Source: Phocoenobacter atlanticus
Lineage (GTDB): Bacteria; Pseudomonadota; Gammaproteobacteria; Enterobacterales; Pasteurellaceae
DNA length: 64,000 bases
NCBI RefSeq assembly: GCF_030764225.1
Contig: NZ_JASAXH010000007.1
Reading direction: 5' to 3' (one strand)
Position numbers and translations under genes: made by a program. Below the pieces are notes generated by a model, which was given only the letters and a program-made list of their open reading frames with translations, searched no databases and had not been told where the DNA came from. Below, piece after piece: positions 34,989 through 45,098 of the stretch (the first letter of the stretch is position 1; every line of letters begins with the position of its first letter).

Positions 34989-35756
34989 TCATTCCACAAG
35001 TACTACGTTAATATTATTTTTAATAAGCTGATTATAGATTTCTTTATCTAGCTTAGTATCTGTAATAATGATATCAATTTGATCTAATGGGCAAACGATA
35101 TTTGGACTACGACGACCAAATTTTGATGAATCTGCTAAAACAATAATTTTACTTGCGGCTTTACACATTGCTTTACTTACACCGTGTACTTCATTAAATG
35201 TCGTCAATCCTGAATTTAAATCAATACTATCAGCACCGATAAAGAGTTTATTAAAAGAAAAGTTTTCAAACGTAGATTCGGCGAGTGTGCCGTGAAATGA
35301 GCCTGATTTAGGGCGAAATGTGCCACTTGAAATAAGTAAACTGTAATCTTTATCTAAATTTACAAGGCTATTTATAATATGCAAACTATTCGTCATTATG
35401 GTGAGATTATCAAAAGATGATAAAAAAGGAATCATTTGTAATACCGTACTGCCTGTATCCATAATGATTGAATCACCTTCTTCAATTAACATCGTTGCTT
35501 GCTTAGCAATTTTCTTTTTAATTTCTAAATTGATGGAGGATTTACTTAAGATAGGTAAATCACGATCTTCATCATTACTTGCAAGAAGCACGCTACCATA
35601 AGTGCGTAAAACCTTACCACTATTTTCAAGTATGGTTAAATCTTTTCTGATGGTGGCACCTGTGGTATTAAAGTTTTGAGCAAGAATCTCAACAGAAGTT
35701 TTTCCATTTTGTTGTAAATACTCAATAATTTGCTTTTGTCTTTCTACAGGTTTCAT
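34989..35756 (-). CDS. srlR: DeoR-family sorbitol operon repressor
   Basis: Predicted repressor of the glucitol operon responding to a phosphorylated sugar. N-terminal DeoR helix-turn-helix (ERQKQIIEYLQQNGKTSVEILAQNFNTTGATIRKDLTILENSGKVLR overall) and a C-terminal sugar-phosphate sensor domain with MDTGSTVLQMIPFL, TNSLHIINSL and FIGADSIDLNSGLTTFNE. 255 residues is standard. It is the last gene of the srl cluster, the place of gutR in enterics. Confidence 0.9.
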   Translation of the reverse strand: MKPVERQKQIIEYLQQNGKTSVEILAQNFNTTGATIRKDLTILENSGKVLRTYGSVLLASNDEDRDLPILSKSSINLEIKKKIAKQATMLIEEGDSIIMDTGSTVLQMIPFLSSFDNLTIMTNSLHIINSLVNLDKDYSLLISSGTFRPKSGSFHGTLAESTFENFSFNKLFIGADSIDLNSGLTTFNEVHGVSKAMCKAASKIIVLADSSKFGRRSPNIVCPLDQIDIIITDTKLDKEIYNQLIKNNINVVLVE

Positions 35757-35788
35757 TTACTTAGCACCATTTATTATGTTTGAAAATA

Positions 35789-36151
35789 TTATTTCAACTT
35801 AATTGCTTCTGTTAATGCTTCCTGATACGATTTTTTGTTTGGAAATAATTTTAATGGATCAATATCATCGTAATGTAATTTAGATAAACTTTCAATTGGT
35901 TGTGGTCTTGAAAAAACCGAAAAACCTTTCATTAAAATAGAATCTGTCACATACTGATTTTCATCAAATGCAATGGCAATAACTACTTTAGGTTTAAAAC
36001 GACCTTTTGATTTACCTACACCTACATTACCTTTTTTACAAAGCGATTGAAACGCTTTATTAAAGCAAGAAACTTGCCACCAGCCCAATCCTATTTGTAA
36101 AATCCACGCAATAACAGCAATAAATATTAAAATATGTGTTGAATCTGTCAT
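35789..36151 (-). CDS. srlM: Glucitol operon activator GutM
   Basis: 120-residue protein with an N-terminal membrane segment (LIFIAVIAWILQIGLGWWQV) and GNVGVGKSKGRFKPKVVIAIAFDENQYV, matching the GutM family; described in E. coli as an activator of the srl operon. Sits between srlD and srlR, as in enterics. Confidence 0.88.
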   Translation of the reverse strand: MTDSTHILIFIAVIAWILQIGLGWWQVSCFNKAFQSLCKKGNVGVGKSKGRFKPKVVIAIAFDENQYVTDSILMKGFSVFSRPQPIESLSKLHYDDIDPLKLFPNKKSYQEALTEAIKLK

Positions 36152-36213
36152 CTATTATCTCATATTTAGAAAAATTGGCGAGCATTAAAAATAATAAACT
36201 CGCCATATTTTAA

Positions 36214-36990
36214 TTAGAACATTACTTGTCCACCGGTAATATTGATGGATTGCCCAGTACAATATGCTGCTTGTTCACTTGCATAGAACAATAACACATT
36301 AAGTACATCTTGATAATCACAACCTCGTTTTAAAGGTACTTTATCAATATAAACCTGTTCTACTTCATTTTCTGGAATGCCTAGTTTTTCAGCATACTGT
36401 GGAATTAATGATTGAAACATTGGTGATTGAAGTAAATTTCCTAACATTAATGAATGAACAGTAATACCATATTCTGCAAGATCAAGTGCTAATGATTGTG
36501 TTAAGCCAACACCACCAAATTTAGCAGCACTATATCCAGAATTATGTTTACTTCCTACTTTTCCTGATTTTGAATTAATCTGCATTATTCTACCTTTAAT
36601 GCCATCACGAATCATCAATTTAGAAAATTCTCTGGCACACAAGAAATAACCTGTTAGGTTTACTTTTACAGATAAATCAAAATCATTGAGTGAAAATTGT
36701 GTAATAGGAGATGCTTTTGCGATACCTGCACTGTAAACAATTAAATCTACTCGTCCAAAATGGGCATCTACATCTTTAGCTAGTTTAATCACACTTTCTT
36801 CATTTGTTGCATCAACTTGAAAGCCTTTAGCAATCAAATTTTTACTTGTAATCTCACTTGCAATATTATCTGCATTTGCCCCGTTTAAATCGGCAACAGC
36901 TACACGGTATCCATTATTGGCTAATCCTGTACTTAAAAAAGCACCTAATGTTTGCCCTCCACCAATAACTACTGCAACCTTTCCATTCAT
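36214..36990 (-). CDS. srlD: Sorbitol-6-phosphate 2-dehydrogenase
   Basis: Short-chain dehydrogenase that oxidises sorbitol-6-phosphate to fructose-6-phosphate with NAD. Rossmann motif VIGGGQTLGAFLSTGLA near residue 9, YSAGIAK, catalytic Ser/Tyr/Lys in INSKSGKVGSKHNSGYSAAKFG, and C-terminal QSINITGGQVMF. 258 residues, close to E. coli SrlD. Context (PTS genes immediately upstream) fixes the substrate. Confidence 0.94.
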   Translation of the reverse strand: MNGKVAVVIGGGQTLGAFLSTGLANNGYRVAVADLNGANADNIASEITSKNLIAKGFQVDATNEESVIKLAKDVDAHFGRVDLIVYSAGIAKASPITQFSLNDFDLSVKVNLTGYFLCAREFSKLMIRDGIKGRIMQINSKSGKVGSKHNSGYSAAKFGGVGLTQSLALDLAEYGITVHSLMLGNLLQSPMFQSLIPQYAEKLGIPENEVEQVYIDKVPLKRGCDYQDVLNVLLFYASEQAAYCTGQSINITGGQVMF

Positions 36991-37004
36991 ATATAACTCC
37001 TATG

Positions 37005-37367
37005 TTAATTTTGTTTAATTACTAATGTTGTATTAACGCCAAGTGTCGGTATTCTTCCATTTAAATGAATATTCCCTGGATATTCCGCTTGTGTTGCATT
37101 ATCAAAACGGAATGTTACGTGGCCTAATTCTTTTAAATTATGTGAAGCCACCGAACCCACAGCGGTAATCGGGTAATCTTTACCGTCAATTTGTAAAAGA
37201 TCACCCGCCTTTACATCACAAAGTAATTCACCGTGATTATGAATAAAGCAGTAGTCTTCCAAATCTTTTGGGACACTTTGTTTAAAAGTGATAAACATAT
37301 TTTCAACAAGGGCATCTTCGGCTAGTTCGCCCACTTTTGTAATCATTGTTTGGTAAATTACTTTCAT
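37005..37367 (-). CDS. srlB: PTS glucitol/sorbitol-specific EIIA
   Basis: Phosphocarrier that passes phosphate from HPr to the EIIB domain. 120 residues of the gut-type EIIA: FITFKQSVPKDLEDYCFIHNH (phosphorylatable His), later GKDYPITAVGSVASHNLKELGH and FRFDNATQAEYPGNIHL. Fourth-from-last gene of the operon, 14 bp after srlE. Confidence 0.95.
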   Translation of the reverse strand: MKVIYQTMITKVGELAEDALVENMFITFKQSVPKDLEDYCFIHNHGELLCDVKAGDLLQIDGKDYPITAVGSVASHNLKELGHVTFRFDNATQAEYPGNIHLNGRIPTLGVNTTLVIKQN

Positions 37368-37381
37368 TATTTCTCCTTAGA

Positions 37382-38356
37382 TTAGTAAATAAATGCTGAT
37401 ACAAACCAAGCAAGTAATACTGTTGGAGCACCGGTTAAGAAACGGCTCACTAGCACTGAAGGAACACCTACTCGAACGGTATCTTGTTTAGCTTCTGCTA
37501 AAGATAAACCAACTGGAATAAAGTCACAGGCTGCTTGAGCATTGATTGCGAATAATGCTGGCAGTGCTAAATGTGGTGGAATATTACCCAATCCAATTTG
37601 CGTTCCCACTAACACACCGATTACTTGTGCAATTACCGCTCCAGGGCCTAAGAATGGAGAAAGGAATGGGAATGAACAAATCAATGCAAGAATGATTAAT
37701 CCAATTGGACTATTTGCTAAAGGTGTTAAACCGTGAGCAATCCAATCCCCTAATCCCGACGCAATGATAATTCCAATAAGAGCAGAAACGAATGCCATAA
37801 ATGGCAGAATTGTTTTTAAAACGGTATCAATAGTATCACGTCCAGCTTGGAAGAATACCGCAACAATTGATCCCATACCCATACCAATTCTTGACAGTAA
37901 ACCATCAGTTTGTTCAGTAATTTTTTTAGAACTATCATAGTCTTTTACAATAGATTTAGCTGGTTTTGTTGGTGCTACAGCATCACTTTCAGTCAGTGAA
38001 ATATTTTCTTCTTTGACTGCAGAAACATAAATGTTTTCCACAATAAATTCAGCTAATGGACCAGATTTACCTGTTGCGTGAACATTGATTGTTGGAATAC
38101 CACGTTTAGGGTATAAACCACAGCGTAAAGTACCGCCACAATCCACAATCGCAATACCGATTTCGCTATCATTTTCAGGTTCACCCTCTTTAAAGCCATC
38201 AATCGCTTCCCAACCTGTAAGTTCAACAAGTTTATTGACGATAGCAGGACGAGTACCAGCAGTCATATAAAGGATTTTTTTACCTTCTTCAATAGGTAGT
38301 GTTAAAGGACCGCCCCAACCGCCATTACCTTTTTCAATATAAAGTGCTTTTGTCAT
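37382..38356 (-). CDS. srlE: PTS glucitol/sorbitol-specific EIIB/EIIC2
   Basis: The cytoplasmic N-terminal EIIB domain contains the phosphocysteine region AIVDCGGTLRCGLYPKRGIPT, then a linker (about 130-165) and a C-terminal membrane half with several hydrophobic helices (LPFMAFVSALIGIIIASGLGDW, LALICSFPFLSPFLGPGAVI) ending in LLAWFVSAFIY. 324 residues. Acts with SrlA and SrlB in sorbitol uptake with phosphorylation. Confidence 0.95.
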   Translation of the reverse strand: MTKALYIEKGNGGWGGPLTLPIEEGKKILYMTAGTRPAIVNKLVELTGWEAIDGFKEGEPENDSEIGIAIVDCGGTLRCGLYPKRGIPTINVHATGKSGPLAEFIVENIYVSAVKEENISLTESDAVAPTKPAKSIVKDYDSSKKITEQTDGLLSRIGMGMGSIVAVFFQAGRDTIDTVLKTILPFMAFVSALIGIIIASGLGDWIAHGLTPLANSPIGLIILALICSFPFLSPFLGPGAVIAQVIGVLVGTQIGLGNIPPHLALPALFAINAQAACDFIPVGLSLAEAKQDTVRVGVPSVLVSRFLTGAPTVLLAWFVSAFIY

Positions 38357-38377
38357 AATTTGGTTCTCCTATCAATC

Positions 38378-38926
38378 TTATAAACGAACTTCACGATCAA
38401 GTGTAATATTCATACGTTTTTCAAAAAATGCAGTAGTAAAATCTGTAACCCAACCACGGAAGAAGTTAGTGACCATACCGACTAATAAATAGCTCACTGC
38501 AAGTGGCGCAAGAGGAATATTTAATGTAGTTAAACCACTTGCAATACCAAGATAAACAAAAAGTTCGCCAGGATTGATATGTGGGAATAAACCATTCATT
38601 GAGTGACAGCTATAAGATGCTGCAGCATAATAACTTGGCTTATAGCACTCTGGTAAAAAACGACCAAGACTTAATGTCATCGGGTTACAGAATACAAACG
38701 TACCAATAACAGGGAGAATTAAATAACGAGAAACTGGGTTGCCCGCACTACGTTGTGCTAAACGCTCAATTCTTTCTTGACCAATAAATTTGATCAACGC
38801 ATTCATTACAACCAATAAAGAAATAAGCAAAGGAAGAATACCTGTTGCCATACTAACAAAGACTTCCCCACCTTTTTGGAATAGCCCAATAAACCATTCC
38901 GCACTATGAGTAATTACTTCAATCAT
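38378..38926 (-). CDS. srlA: PTS glucitol/sorbitol-specific EIIC
   Basis: Inner-membrane permease part. 182 residues with FISMATGILPLLISLLVVMNALI-type helices and the conserved RYLILPVIGTFVFCNPMTLSLGRFLPE, then YSCHSMNGLFPHINPGELFVYLGIA. First gene of srlA-E-B-D-M-R; all gaps are short, so one operon transcript is likely, starting in the gap above. Confidence 0.95.
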   Translation of the reverse strand: MIEVITHSAEWFIGLFQKGGEVFVSMATGILPLLISLLVVMNALIKFIGQERIERLAQRSAGNPVSRYLILPVIGTFVFCNPMTLSLGRFLPECYKPSYYAAASYSCHSMNGLFPHINPGELFVYLGIASGLTTLNIPLAPLAVSYLLVGMVTNFFRGWVTDFTTAFFEKRMNITLDREVRL

Positions 38927-38986
38927 AATAGACCTCGCTTTTAGAATTTACGAAAAACTGATTCAACCATTTGAATCATCATAGAT

Positions 38987-39030
38987 ATAATAGATCATTT
39001 TAAATTAAAAAACTTTTAAGTAGATCACAA
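38987..39030 (-). promoter_or_regulatory. Candidate CRP-dependent promoter of the srl operon
   Basis: On the minus strand a half-perfect CRP site TGTGATCTACTTAAAA (39030-39015) lies upstream of -10 TATTAT (38992-38987). The CRP centre falls about 42 bp before the predicted start, the class II spacing. The left half-site is perfect and the right one poor. Catabolite control fits a sugar operon. Confidence 0.5.
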
Positions 39031-39441
39031 AATGAAAATATTTTATTTTATTTTGAAAGGTTTTTATTGAGAAGTAATTAAGAAAGTAAATTACTTTCTT
39101 AAAATTTATTGTTATAACAGGTAAAGATTAATCAGAACTAACAGAAATACAGGGCATCGCAAACTTTTACCTATTGATTTTTAGAAATCAGTAATAACTA
39201 TTGGATGCTATTAAGAAAAGCAAGTATAACAATTGTAAATTGTGGACTGCCATATTGTATCAGTTTTCCACATAACTCATTGATGTATAAATACATTACA
39301 GGGAATTAAATTTGTAAACTTTCAATTTGATCTACCCGCTATATTTATACCTAATAATATAATTTATTGATTTTTATTAGATTTTAAGTGCTATTTTGCT
39401 CTAATGAAAGCATGATCCTGCCCTGAAAAGAAATATACAAA
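39031..39441. other. Intergenic region between srlA and uvrD with 25-bp palindrome
   Basis: No gene seen. TTAAGAAAGTAA and TTACTTTCTTAA flank a single A at 39078-39102, a perfect 12-bp dyad that could be an operator (for example of SrlR) or a hairpin. A degenerate, reversed uptake signal (TTTGTAAAC...CTACCCGCT) lies at about 39310-39342. TTTTCCACA at 39264 resembles one DnaA box only. Confidence 0.4.
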
Positions 39442-41628
39442 TCAAACTTTTTCTAGCTTCGCCATTTTAGCCACTAACCACTTAATTCCATTTTGAACAA
39501 AGGCAATTTGTAAACGTGTCTGTTCACCAGATCCTTCTACATTAATAATAGTCCCCTGCCCAAATTTACTATGTTGAACTTTTTGACCCATTTGCCAACC
39601 TGTATCTTGTGATATTGAAGAGGAGGAAGCGGTACGATGTTGTGAACTTTTTACAAAATTTGCAGGGCGGTTGATTGTGCCACGTAAACGAACTACTTGG
39701 ATATGTTGTTCTGGTAATTCAGAAATAAAACGTGATGGAATATGGCGTTCTTCTTTACCGTATAAACGACGATTTTCGGCATAGCTTAAGGTAAGTTTTT
39801 TCTTGGCTCGAGTAATGCCAACATAAGCCAAACGGCGTTCCTCCTGCAAACGATCTTCTTCAAAACTTCGTCCACTTGGAAAAATACCTTCTTCTACACC
39901 TACGATAAAAACACGTGGGAATTCCAAGCCTTTGGCTGAATGTAATGTCATTAATTCAACATAATCTTGATGAGGTGAAGCTTGAGACTCTCCCGCTTCC
40001 AATGAGGCGTGAGTAAGAAATGCGGTTAAATCTGTCATATCTTCGGCTTCATCCGGTTTAGTAAATTGACGTGTTGCTGTCACTAATTCCCCTAAGTTTT
40101 CAATACGAGCCTCACCTTTTTCACCTTTCTCTTTTTGATACATATCTAATAAACCTGAGCGGTTGATGACAAATTCGGTTTGCTCAAAAAGGGGCATTTC
40201 TGAGGTTTCAATATCGATGGCATTGATCAATTCAGTAAAGCGTAATAAAGCATTAGCAGCACGTCCTGAAAGTTGCTCTTCTTGTATGGCGACCTGTACA
40301 GCTTGCCACAGTGTAATTTGACGAGTACGAGTCAGTTGTCGCAAAATATCTAGGGTACGATCCCCAATCCCTCTTGTTGGCGTGTTCACGACACGTTCAA
40401 AAGCAGCATCATCTTGTCGATTGGATATTAAACGTAAGTATGCCAGTGCATCTTTAATTTCTTGGCGTTCAAAAAATCGCATTCCACCATAAATACGATA
40501 AGGAATATCCGCTTGAATTAAGGCTTCTTCCATCACACGAGATTGGCTATTGCTACGATAAAGAATGGCACATTCATTTAATTCTCCATCATTTTTACAC
40601 CATTGTTTTATTTGTGAAGCAACATAACGGGCTTCATCTAACTCATTAAAGGCTTCATAAATTTCAACAGGATCACCGTTGCCACTATCTGTCCATAAAT
40701 CTTTTCCTAGTCGGTTTTTATTATTTGAAATAAGGGCATTCGCACTATGTAATATATGCCCCGTAGAACGGTAATTCTGCTCAAGACGAATTGTTTGTGA
40801 ATTAGGATAATCCTCTAAAAAGCGTTGAATATTTTCAACTTCTGCTCCTCGCCAACCATAGATAGATTGATCATCATCGCCAACCACAATGACATTGCCA
40901 GATTGTCCTGCTAATAGACGAATCCAACAATATTGAATGTGGTTGGTATCTTGAAATTCGTCAATCAAGATATGTGGAAAGCGTTCTTGATAACGTTTTA
41001 AAATCAGAGGCTTATCCTTAAATAATTCATAAGCTCGAATTAATAATTCAGCAAAATCTAACAAACCCGCACGATTACAGGCATCTTGATAAATTTGATA
41101 AATTTCTATCAGTCTTTTTTCATTGCTATCATTTTGATGATCGATTTGATGCGGGCGTAACCCTTTATCTTTTTTACCATTGATGTACCACATCACTTGT
41201 TTTGGGGGGAAGTTTTTCTCATCAATATGATGTAATTTGAGTAAACGTTTAATTAAGCGATGTTGATCTTCTGAATCCATAATCTGAAAATCTTGCGGAA
41301 GATTGGCATCCAAATAATGAGAGCGTAGTAAACGGTTTGCAATACTATGAAATGTACCAACCCACATTCCAAATAGACGATGATTAGAGGATGAAAGCGT
41401 ATGCTCAATACGATGACGCATTTCTGTCGCTGCTTTGTTGGTAAAAGTAACAGCAAGAATATTGGATTCAGGAATATTTTCAACGCCAATCAGCCACGCA
41501 ATACGATGGGTTAAAACTCGTGTTTTACCACTGCCAGCTCCTGCAAGTACTAAATAGTTACCCACAGGGGCAGCGACTGCTTCACGTTGCTTTTCATTCA
41601 GTCCATCTAATAATAATGAAAAATCCAT
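39442..41628 (-). CDS. uvrD: DNA helicase II UvrD
   Basis: 3'-5' helicase of nucleotide excision and mismatch repair. Superfamily 1 motifs in order: Walker A LAGAGSGKTRVLTHRI, ILAVTFTNKAATEMRHRI, Walker B HILIDEFQDTNHIQY, VVGDDDQSIYGWRGA, EQNYRSTGHIL, TLHSAKGLEFPRVFIVGVEEG, RRLAYVGITRAKK. The C-terminal Tudor-like part includes VQHSKFGQGTIINVEG. 728 residues, as in E. coli UvrD. Single gene. Confidence 0.97.
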   Translation of the reverse strand: MDFSLLLDGLNEKQREAVAAPVGNYLVLAGAGSGKTRVLTHRIAWLIGVENIPESNILAVTFTNKAATEMRHRIEHTLSSSNHRLFGMWVGTFHSIANRLLRSHYLDANLPQDFQIMDSEDQHRLIKRLLKLHHIDEKNFPPKQVMWYINGKKDKGLRPHQIDHQNDSNEKRLIEIYQIYQDACNRAGLLDFAELLIRAYELFKDKPLILKRYQERFPHILIDEFQDTNHIQYCWIRLLAGQSGNVIVVGDDDQSIYGWRGAEVENIQRFLEDYPNSQTIRLEQNYRSTGHILHSANALISNNKNRLGKDLWTDSGNGDPVEIYEAFNELDEARYVASQIKQWCKNDGELNECAILYRSNSQSRVMEEALIQADIPYRIYGGMRFFERQEIKDALAYLRLISNRQDDAAFERVVNTPTRGIGDRTLDILRQLTRTRQITLWQAVQVAIQEEQLSGRAANALLRFTELINAIDIETSEMPLFEQTEFVINRSGLLDMYQKEKGEKGEARIENLGELVTATRQFTKPDEAEDMTDLTAFLTHASLEAGESQASPHQDYVELMTLHSAKGLEFPRVFIVGVEEGIFPSGRSFEEDRLQEERRLAYVGITRAKKKLTLSYAENRRLYGKEERHIPSRFISELPEQHIQVVRLRGTINRPANFVKSSQHRTASSSSISQDTGWQMGQKVQHSKFGQGTIINVEGSGEQTRLQIAFVQNGIKWLVAKMAKLEKV

Positions 41629-41704
41629 CCTTTACCTCAAATTTTTTTATATTTGTTATTTTGCATCTGTTTTTTTATACAGTAATTGTTTGGCATTATA
41701 GATC

Positions 41705-41735
41705 AAAGCGGTAAGATGTTGCAAAAAATTTGCAA
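41705..41735 (+). repeat. DNA-uptake signal sequence
   Basis: AAAGCGGTAAGATG core, then GCAAAAAATTTGCAA, upstream of the SulP gene. Confidence 0.7.
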
Positions 41736-41862
41736 TTATTTTTTACTGGGTTTTCATTATTTTTACTTTTTTTCCCTTTTTTTAGGCGTATAATACCCGA
41801 TCATTTTGTGATTAAATTTTTATTTTTTCACCCCTTTATAATTACTTGATAACTTTACTATT

Positions 41863-43176
41863 ATGATTTCTTCATCTAAAAGCAATTTTTCAATTTCTAA
41901 TTTATATACCAATATAATGGCTGCATTAGTCGTGAGTTTTGTTGCCTTGAGTTTAGGTGCGTCTTTTGGCTTATTATCAGGACGTGGGGCATTATCAGGT
42001 ATGATCGCCGCCGGTGTGATTGCCTTTGTGACATCTTTATTTGGTGGAACAAGAATTCAATGTTCAGGACCTACTGCACCAATGTCAGCGGTGGCAATTG
42101 CAGTTTTAGTTTCTGCACAACAATTAAGTGCAAACCAACTTGAAGGGATGACCGTTAATCAACTTTTTAATTTTACCGTTATTTTAAGCGGTTTTATGTT
42201 GGGGTTTGCCGCATTATTTCGTGCAGGTAATTTAATTAAATGGATTCCAAATAGTGTTATTTCAGGTTTTATGTCTGGAATTGCTGTGCTAATTTGGATT
42301 GGACAAATAGAACAATTATTTGTCGTTGATAGTCTTTGGGTGTTTAATAAAACGGCTCTACTTAATAGCTTAATTGCACTATTAACTCTGGCTATTATTC
42401 TTCTTTTTCCTAAAACAAAAAATAAAACTTTCCGTCGAATTTTAGCTTTTTTCCCTGCCACATTAATGGCAATTATAATTAGCACTCTGGTTGTACATTT
42501 ATTTAATATTCCGATTGAAACTATTAATATAGATAGCAGTGTACTTTCAGTCTCTATCAGTGAATGGGTACAGGCTCAAATTCCAACACATATGTCTTTT
42601 GAATTGTTGATATTTGCACTTCCTTTAGCATTTCAGCTAGCATTATTATGTTATCTAGATACCTTAATGACAGCTTTGGTAATGGATAAAATCAGTGGTG
42701 AGGATACTCAACGTAATCGTGAGCTTGCTGCTCAAGGTTTAGCAAATGCAGCGGCTGCCTTACTTGGTGGCTTACCAGGTGCTCAGGCAACTATTCGTTC
42801 TGTACTAATTTTAAAAGAAGGAGCAACATCAAGATTTGCGGGGATTTTAGTGGGTGTTTTTGTGATTGTGGAAATTTTTGTTTTCCTTGATTGGATCAGC
42901 CTTATTCCAAAAGCGGTATTTATAGGAGTGCTGTTTAAAGTCGGTTACGATGTATTTGATAGAACAGTTGCACGAGAAATTGGCAAATTATTATTAGGGC
43001 GAAAAGCATTACTTTCTAAGAAAGATGTACCATTAATTGTATTAACCGTATTAGTCACACTCTTTGTGAATTTGAGTGTTGCCGCAATTGGAGCAACAAT
43101 TTTATTCTATATTATTCAAAAATTAACCAATAATAGTTTACCTGATTTGAATAAATTATTGGTTAAACACGATTGA
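41863..43176 (+). CDS. SulP-family (SLC26) anion transporter without STAS domain
   Basis: Predicted inner-membrane secondary transporter for sulfate, bicarbonate or dicarboxylate-type anions; substrate not readable. Ten or more hydrophobic helices, with the family motifs GASFGLLSGRGALSGMIAAG, RIQCSGPTAPMSAVAIAV and NRELAAQGLANAAAALLGGLPGAQATIRS. At 437 residues it stops soon after the last helix, so the usual cytoplasmic STAS domain is absent. Single gene with its own terminator; divergent from uvrD. Confidence 0.88.
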   Translation: MISSSKSNFSISNLYTNIMAALVVSFVALSLGASFGLLSGRGALSGMIAAGVIAFVTSLFGGTRIQCSGPTAPMSAVAIAVLVSAQQLSANQLEGMTVNQLFNFTVILSGFMLGFAALFRAGNLIKWIPNSVISGFMSGIAVLIWIGQIEQLFVVDSLWVFNKTALLNSLIALLTLAIILLFPKTKNKTFRRILAFFPATLMAIIISTLVVHLFNIPIETINIDSSVLSVSISEWVQAQIPTHMSFELLIFALPLAFQLALLCYLDTLMTALVMDKISGEDTQRNRELAAQGLANAAAALLGGLPGAQATIRSVLILKEGATSRFAGILVGVFVIVEIFVFLDWISLIPKAVFIGVLFKVGYDVFDRTVAREIGKLLLGRKALLSKKDVPLIVLTVLVTLFVNLSVAAIGATILFYIIQKLTNNSLPDLNKLLVKHD

Positions 43177-43210
43177 TAATTTGAAAAAATATCCAAAAAT
43201 TTACAACTAA

Positions 43211-43243
43211 AAAAGTGAGCAACATTAAGATGCTCACTTTTTT
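43211..43243 (+). terminator. Terminator after the SulP gene
   Basis: Stem AAAAGTGAGCA (43211-43221) with TGCTCACTTTT (43231-43241), 9-nt loop, T run. A reversed uptake signal (43244-43274) follows and reaches into the end of asnB. Confidence 0.85.
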
Positions 43244-43269
43244 GTAAATTTTAATAAAAATCTAACCGC

Positions 43270-44853
43270 TTACTTGCCACTATCTCCATAGTTTTTAAGA
43301 ACTCGTGCTGATGGATCGTTAACATTACAGCCTTCCCACTCTTTATTCGGCATCCAGAAATCTTTAATCCACTCTGCTTGATCTGGATAGAACTTTTCAA
43401 AAATATCACGATAAAGCAAGCTTTCTTTGGTAAATGGTGTGCCGTGTAAATATTTTTGTTTAGCATTTTCTAGATCTTCATCAGAATATTTACTTTCTGC
43501 AAATTCTTTTAAATGATCCACCATTGAGTGACCAACAGCATCGGAAAATGCGGCTTTTTCACGGTATAAAATACTATCTGGTAAATAATCTAAGCCCTCA
43601 AATGCTCGGCGTAATAAGTATTTCCCTTTACCGTATTTATTCATTTTACGCTCTGGGTTAATACTCATTGCGTAATCTACAAAATCAATATCACTAAATG
43701 GTACACGAGCTTCTAATGAATTTGCAGCTAAACAACGATCCGCACGCAATACATCATACATATACAATTCACGAATACGCTTTTGTGATTCTTTTTGGAA
43801 TTCGGCAGGTGTTGGAGCAAAATCCGTATATTTATACCCAAAGATTTCATCACTCACTTCGCCCGTTAAAAGCACTTTTAAGTCAGTATTTTCACGGATA
43901 TATTTACAAATTAGGTACATTCCCATACTTGCACGAACTGTCGTAATATCCCAAGTTTCTAAGTGCCAAATTACTGTTTCTAATGCTTCTAACACATCTT
44001 CTTTAGTCATAATCACTTCAGTATGTTCACAACCTAAAAAATCTGCCACTTCTTTAGCATATTTTAAATCAATAGGATCCGTTTCCATTCCTACAGCAAA
44101 GGTACGAATTGGTTTATCTAAATGTTTTTGAGCAATCGCACACACTAATGACGAATCTAATCCACCACTTAATAAAAAGCCTAATGGTGCATCGGCGTGT
44201 AAACGCTTAATTACCGCTGCTTCTAATTTTTCTTTTAAATTTTTTGCAATAGTTTCAACATCTTGATCGATAATCACTTTTGGATCAGCAATATCGTTAT
44301 AACAAACAAACTTACCCGCTTTATAATAATGACCTGGAGGGAATGGCACAACATCACGACAAAATGAAATTAAACCCTTCGCTTCTGACGCAAAAGCAAT
44401 CGCACCTGTTTCTTTATCGTAACCATAAAATAGTGGACGGATACCCATAGGATCACGACCAGCCATAACTTCACCTGTTTTATGATCAAACATTACCAGT
44501 GCAAATTCAGCATCAAGCATTTTCATCATTACATCAATGCCTACGTGTTCATAAAGTGGAATTAATACTTCACAGTCACTGTGTGAATGGAAATTATAGG
44601 TATCTTTTAAAATTTCAGTTAAATATTCAAAGTTATATATTTCACCATTACACATTAATTTTACACCATTATGTTCAAATGGCTGGTTACCATTATTGGT
44701 CATATCCATAATAGATAAACGGTGAAATCCCCAAATTCCTCCATCATCAACACTGATACTTTGATGATCAGGACCACGATGGAAAGTTGAATCATAACTT
44801 TTCTTAAATACTTCACTCATCTCTTTTGCTGATGAATATACAAAACCACACAT
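43270..44853 (-). CDS. asnB: Glutamine-hydrolysing asparagine synthase B
   Basis: Makes asparagine from aspartate, ATP and glutamine. The N-terminal class II glutamine amidotransferase starts MCGFVYS with Cys2 as nucleophile, then RGPDHQS and MCNGEIYN. The synthetase domain has the PP-loop LGFLLSGGLDSSLVCAI, LTGEVSDEIFGYKYT and LEARVPFSD. 527 residues, slightly shorter than E. coli AsnB (554). The 3' end carries an uptake signal inside the coding sequence. Confidence 0.95.
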   Translation of the reverse strand: MCGFVYSSAKEMSEVFKKSYDSTFHRGPDHQSISVDDGGIWGFHRLSIMDMTNNGNQPFEHNGVKLMCNGEIYNFEYLTEILKDTYNFHSHSDCEVLIPLYEHVGIDVMMKMLDAEFALVMFDHKTGEVMAGRDPMGIRPLFYGYDKETGAIAFASEAKGLISFCRDVVPFPPGHYYKAGKFVCYNDIADPKVIIDQDVETIAKNLKEKLEAAVIKRLHADAPLGFLLSGGLDSSLVCAIAQKHLDKPIRTFAVGMETDPIDLKYAKEVADFLGCEHTEVIMTKEDVLEALETVIWHLETWDITTVRASMGMYLICKYIRENTDLKVLLTGEVSDEIFGYKYTDFAPTPAEFQKESQKRIRELYMYDVLRADRCLAANSLEARVPFSDIDFVDYAMSINPERKMNKYGKGKYLLRRAFEGLDYLPDSILYREKAAFSDAVGHSMVDHLKEFAESKYSDEDLENAKQKYLHGTPFTKESLLYRDIFEKFYPDQAEWIKDFWMPNKEWEGCNVNDPSARVLKNYGDSGK

Positions 44854-45098
44854 TTTTTATCTCCAAATTGATTATTCTTTAATTTAGTTATTTTATTTTA
44901 AATAAAAATAATCAAAATGCAATTATATTTACTAAAATTATTCAAATATTGCCAATAAGATGAATCTCATTTAATATAAAGCCACTTTTATTAGATATAT
45001 AATTCTTTTATAGATAAAATCCCTTATTATTTAGACTATCGTTAAAAAAGCAAAATTCCGTTATAATTCTTTCACTTTTAACAAAATAAGGAATAATT

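Noticed and set aside
39264..39272. DnaA box TTTTCCACA suggesting an origin near srlA/uvrD
   Set aside because: A single one-mismatch box without a cluster or AT-rich repeats does not support an origin.
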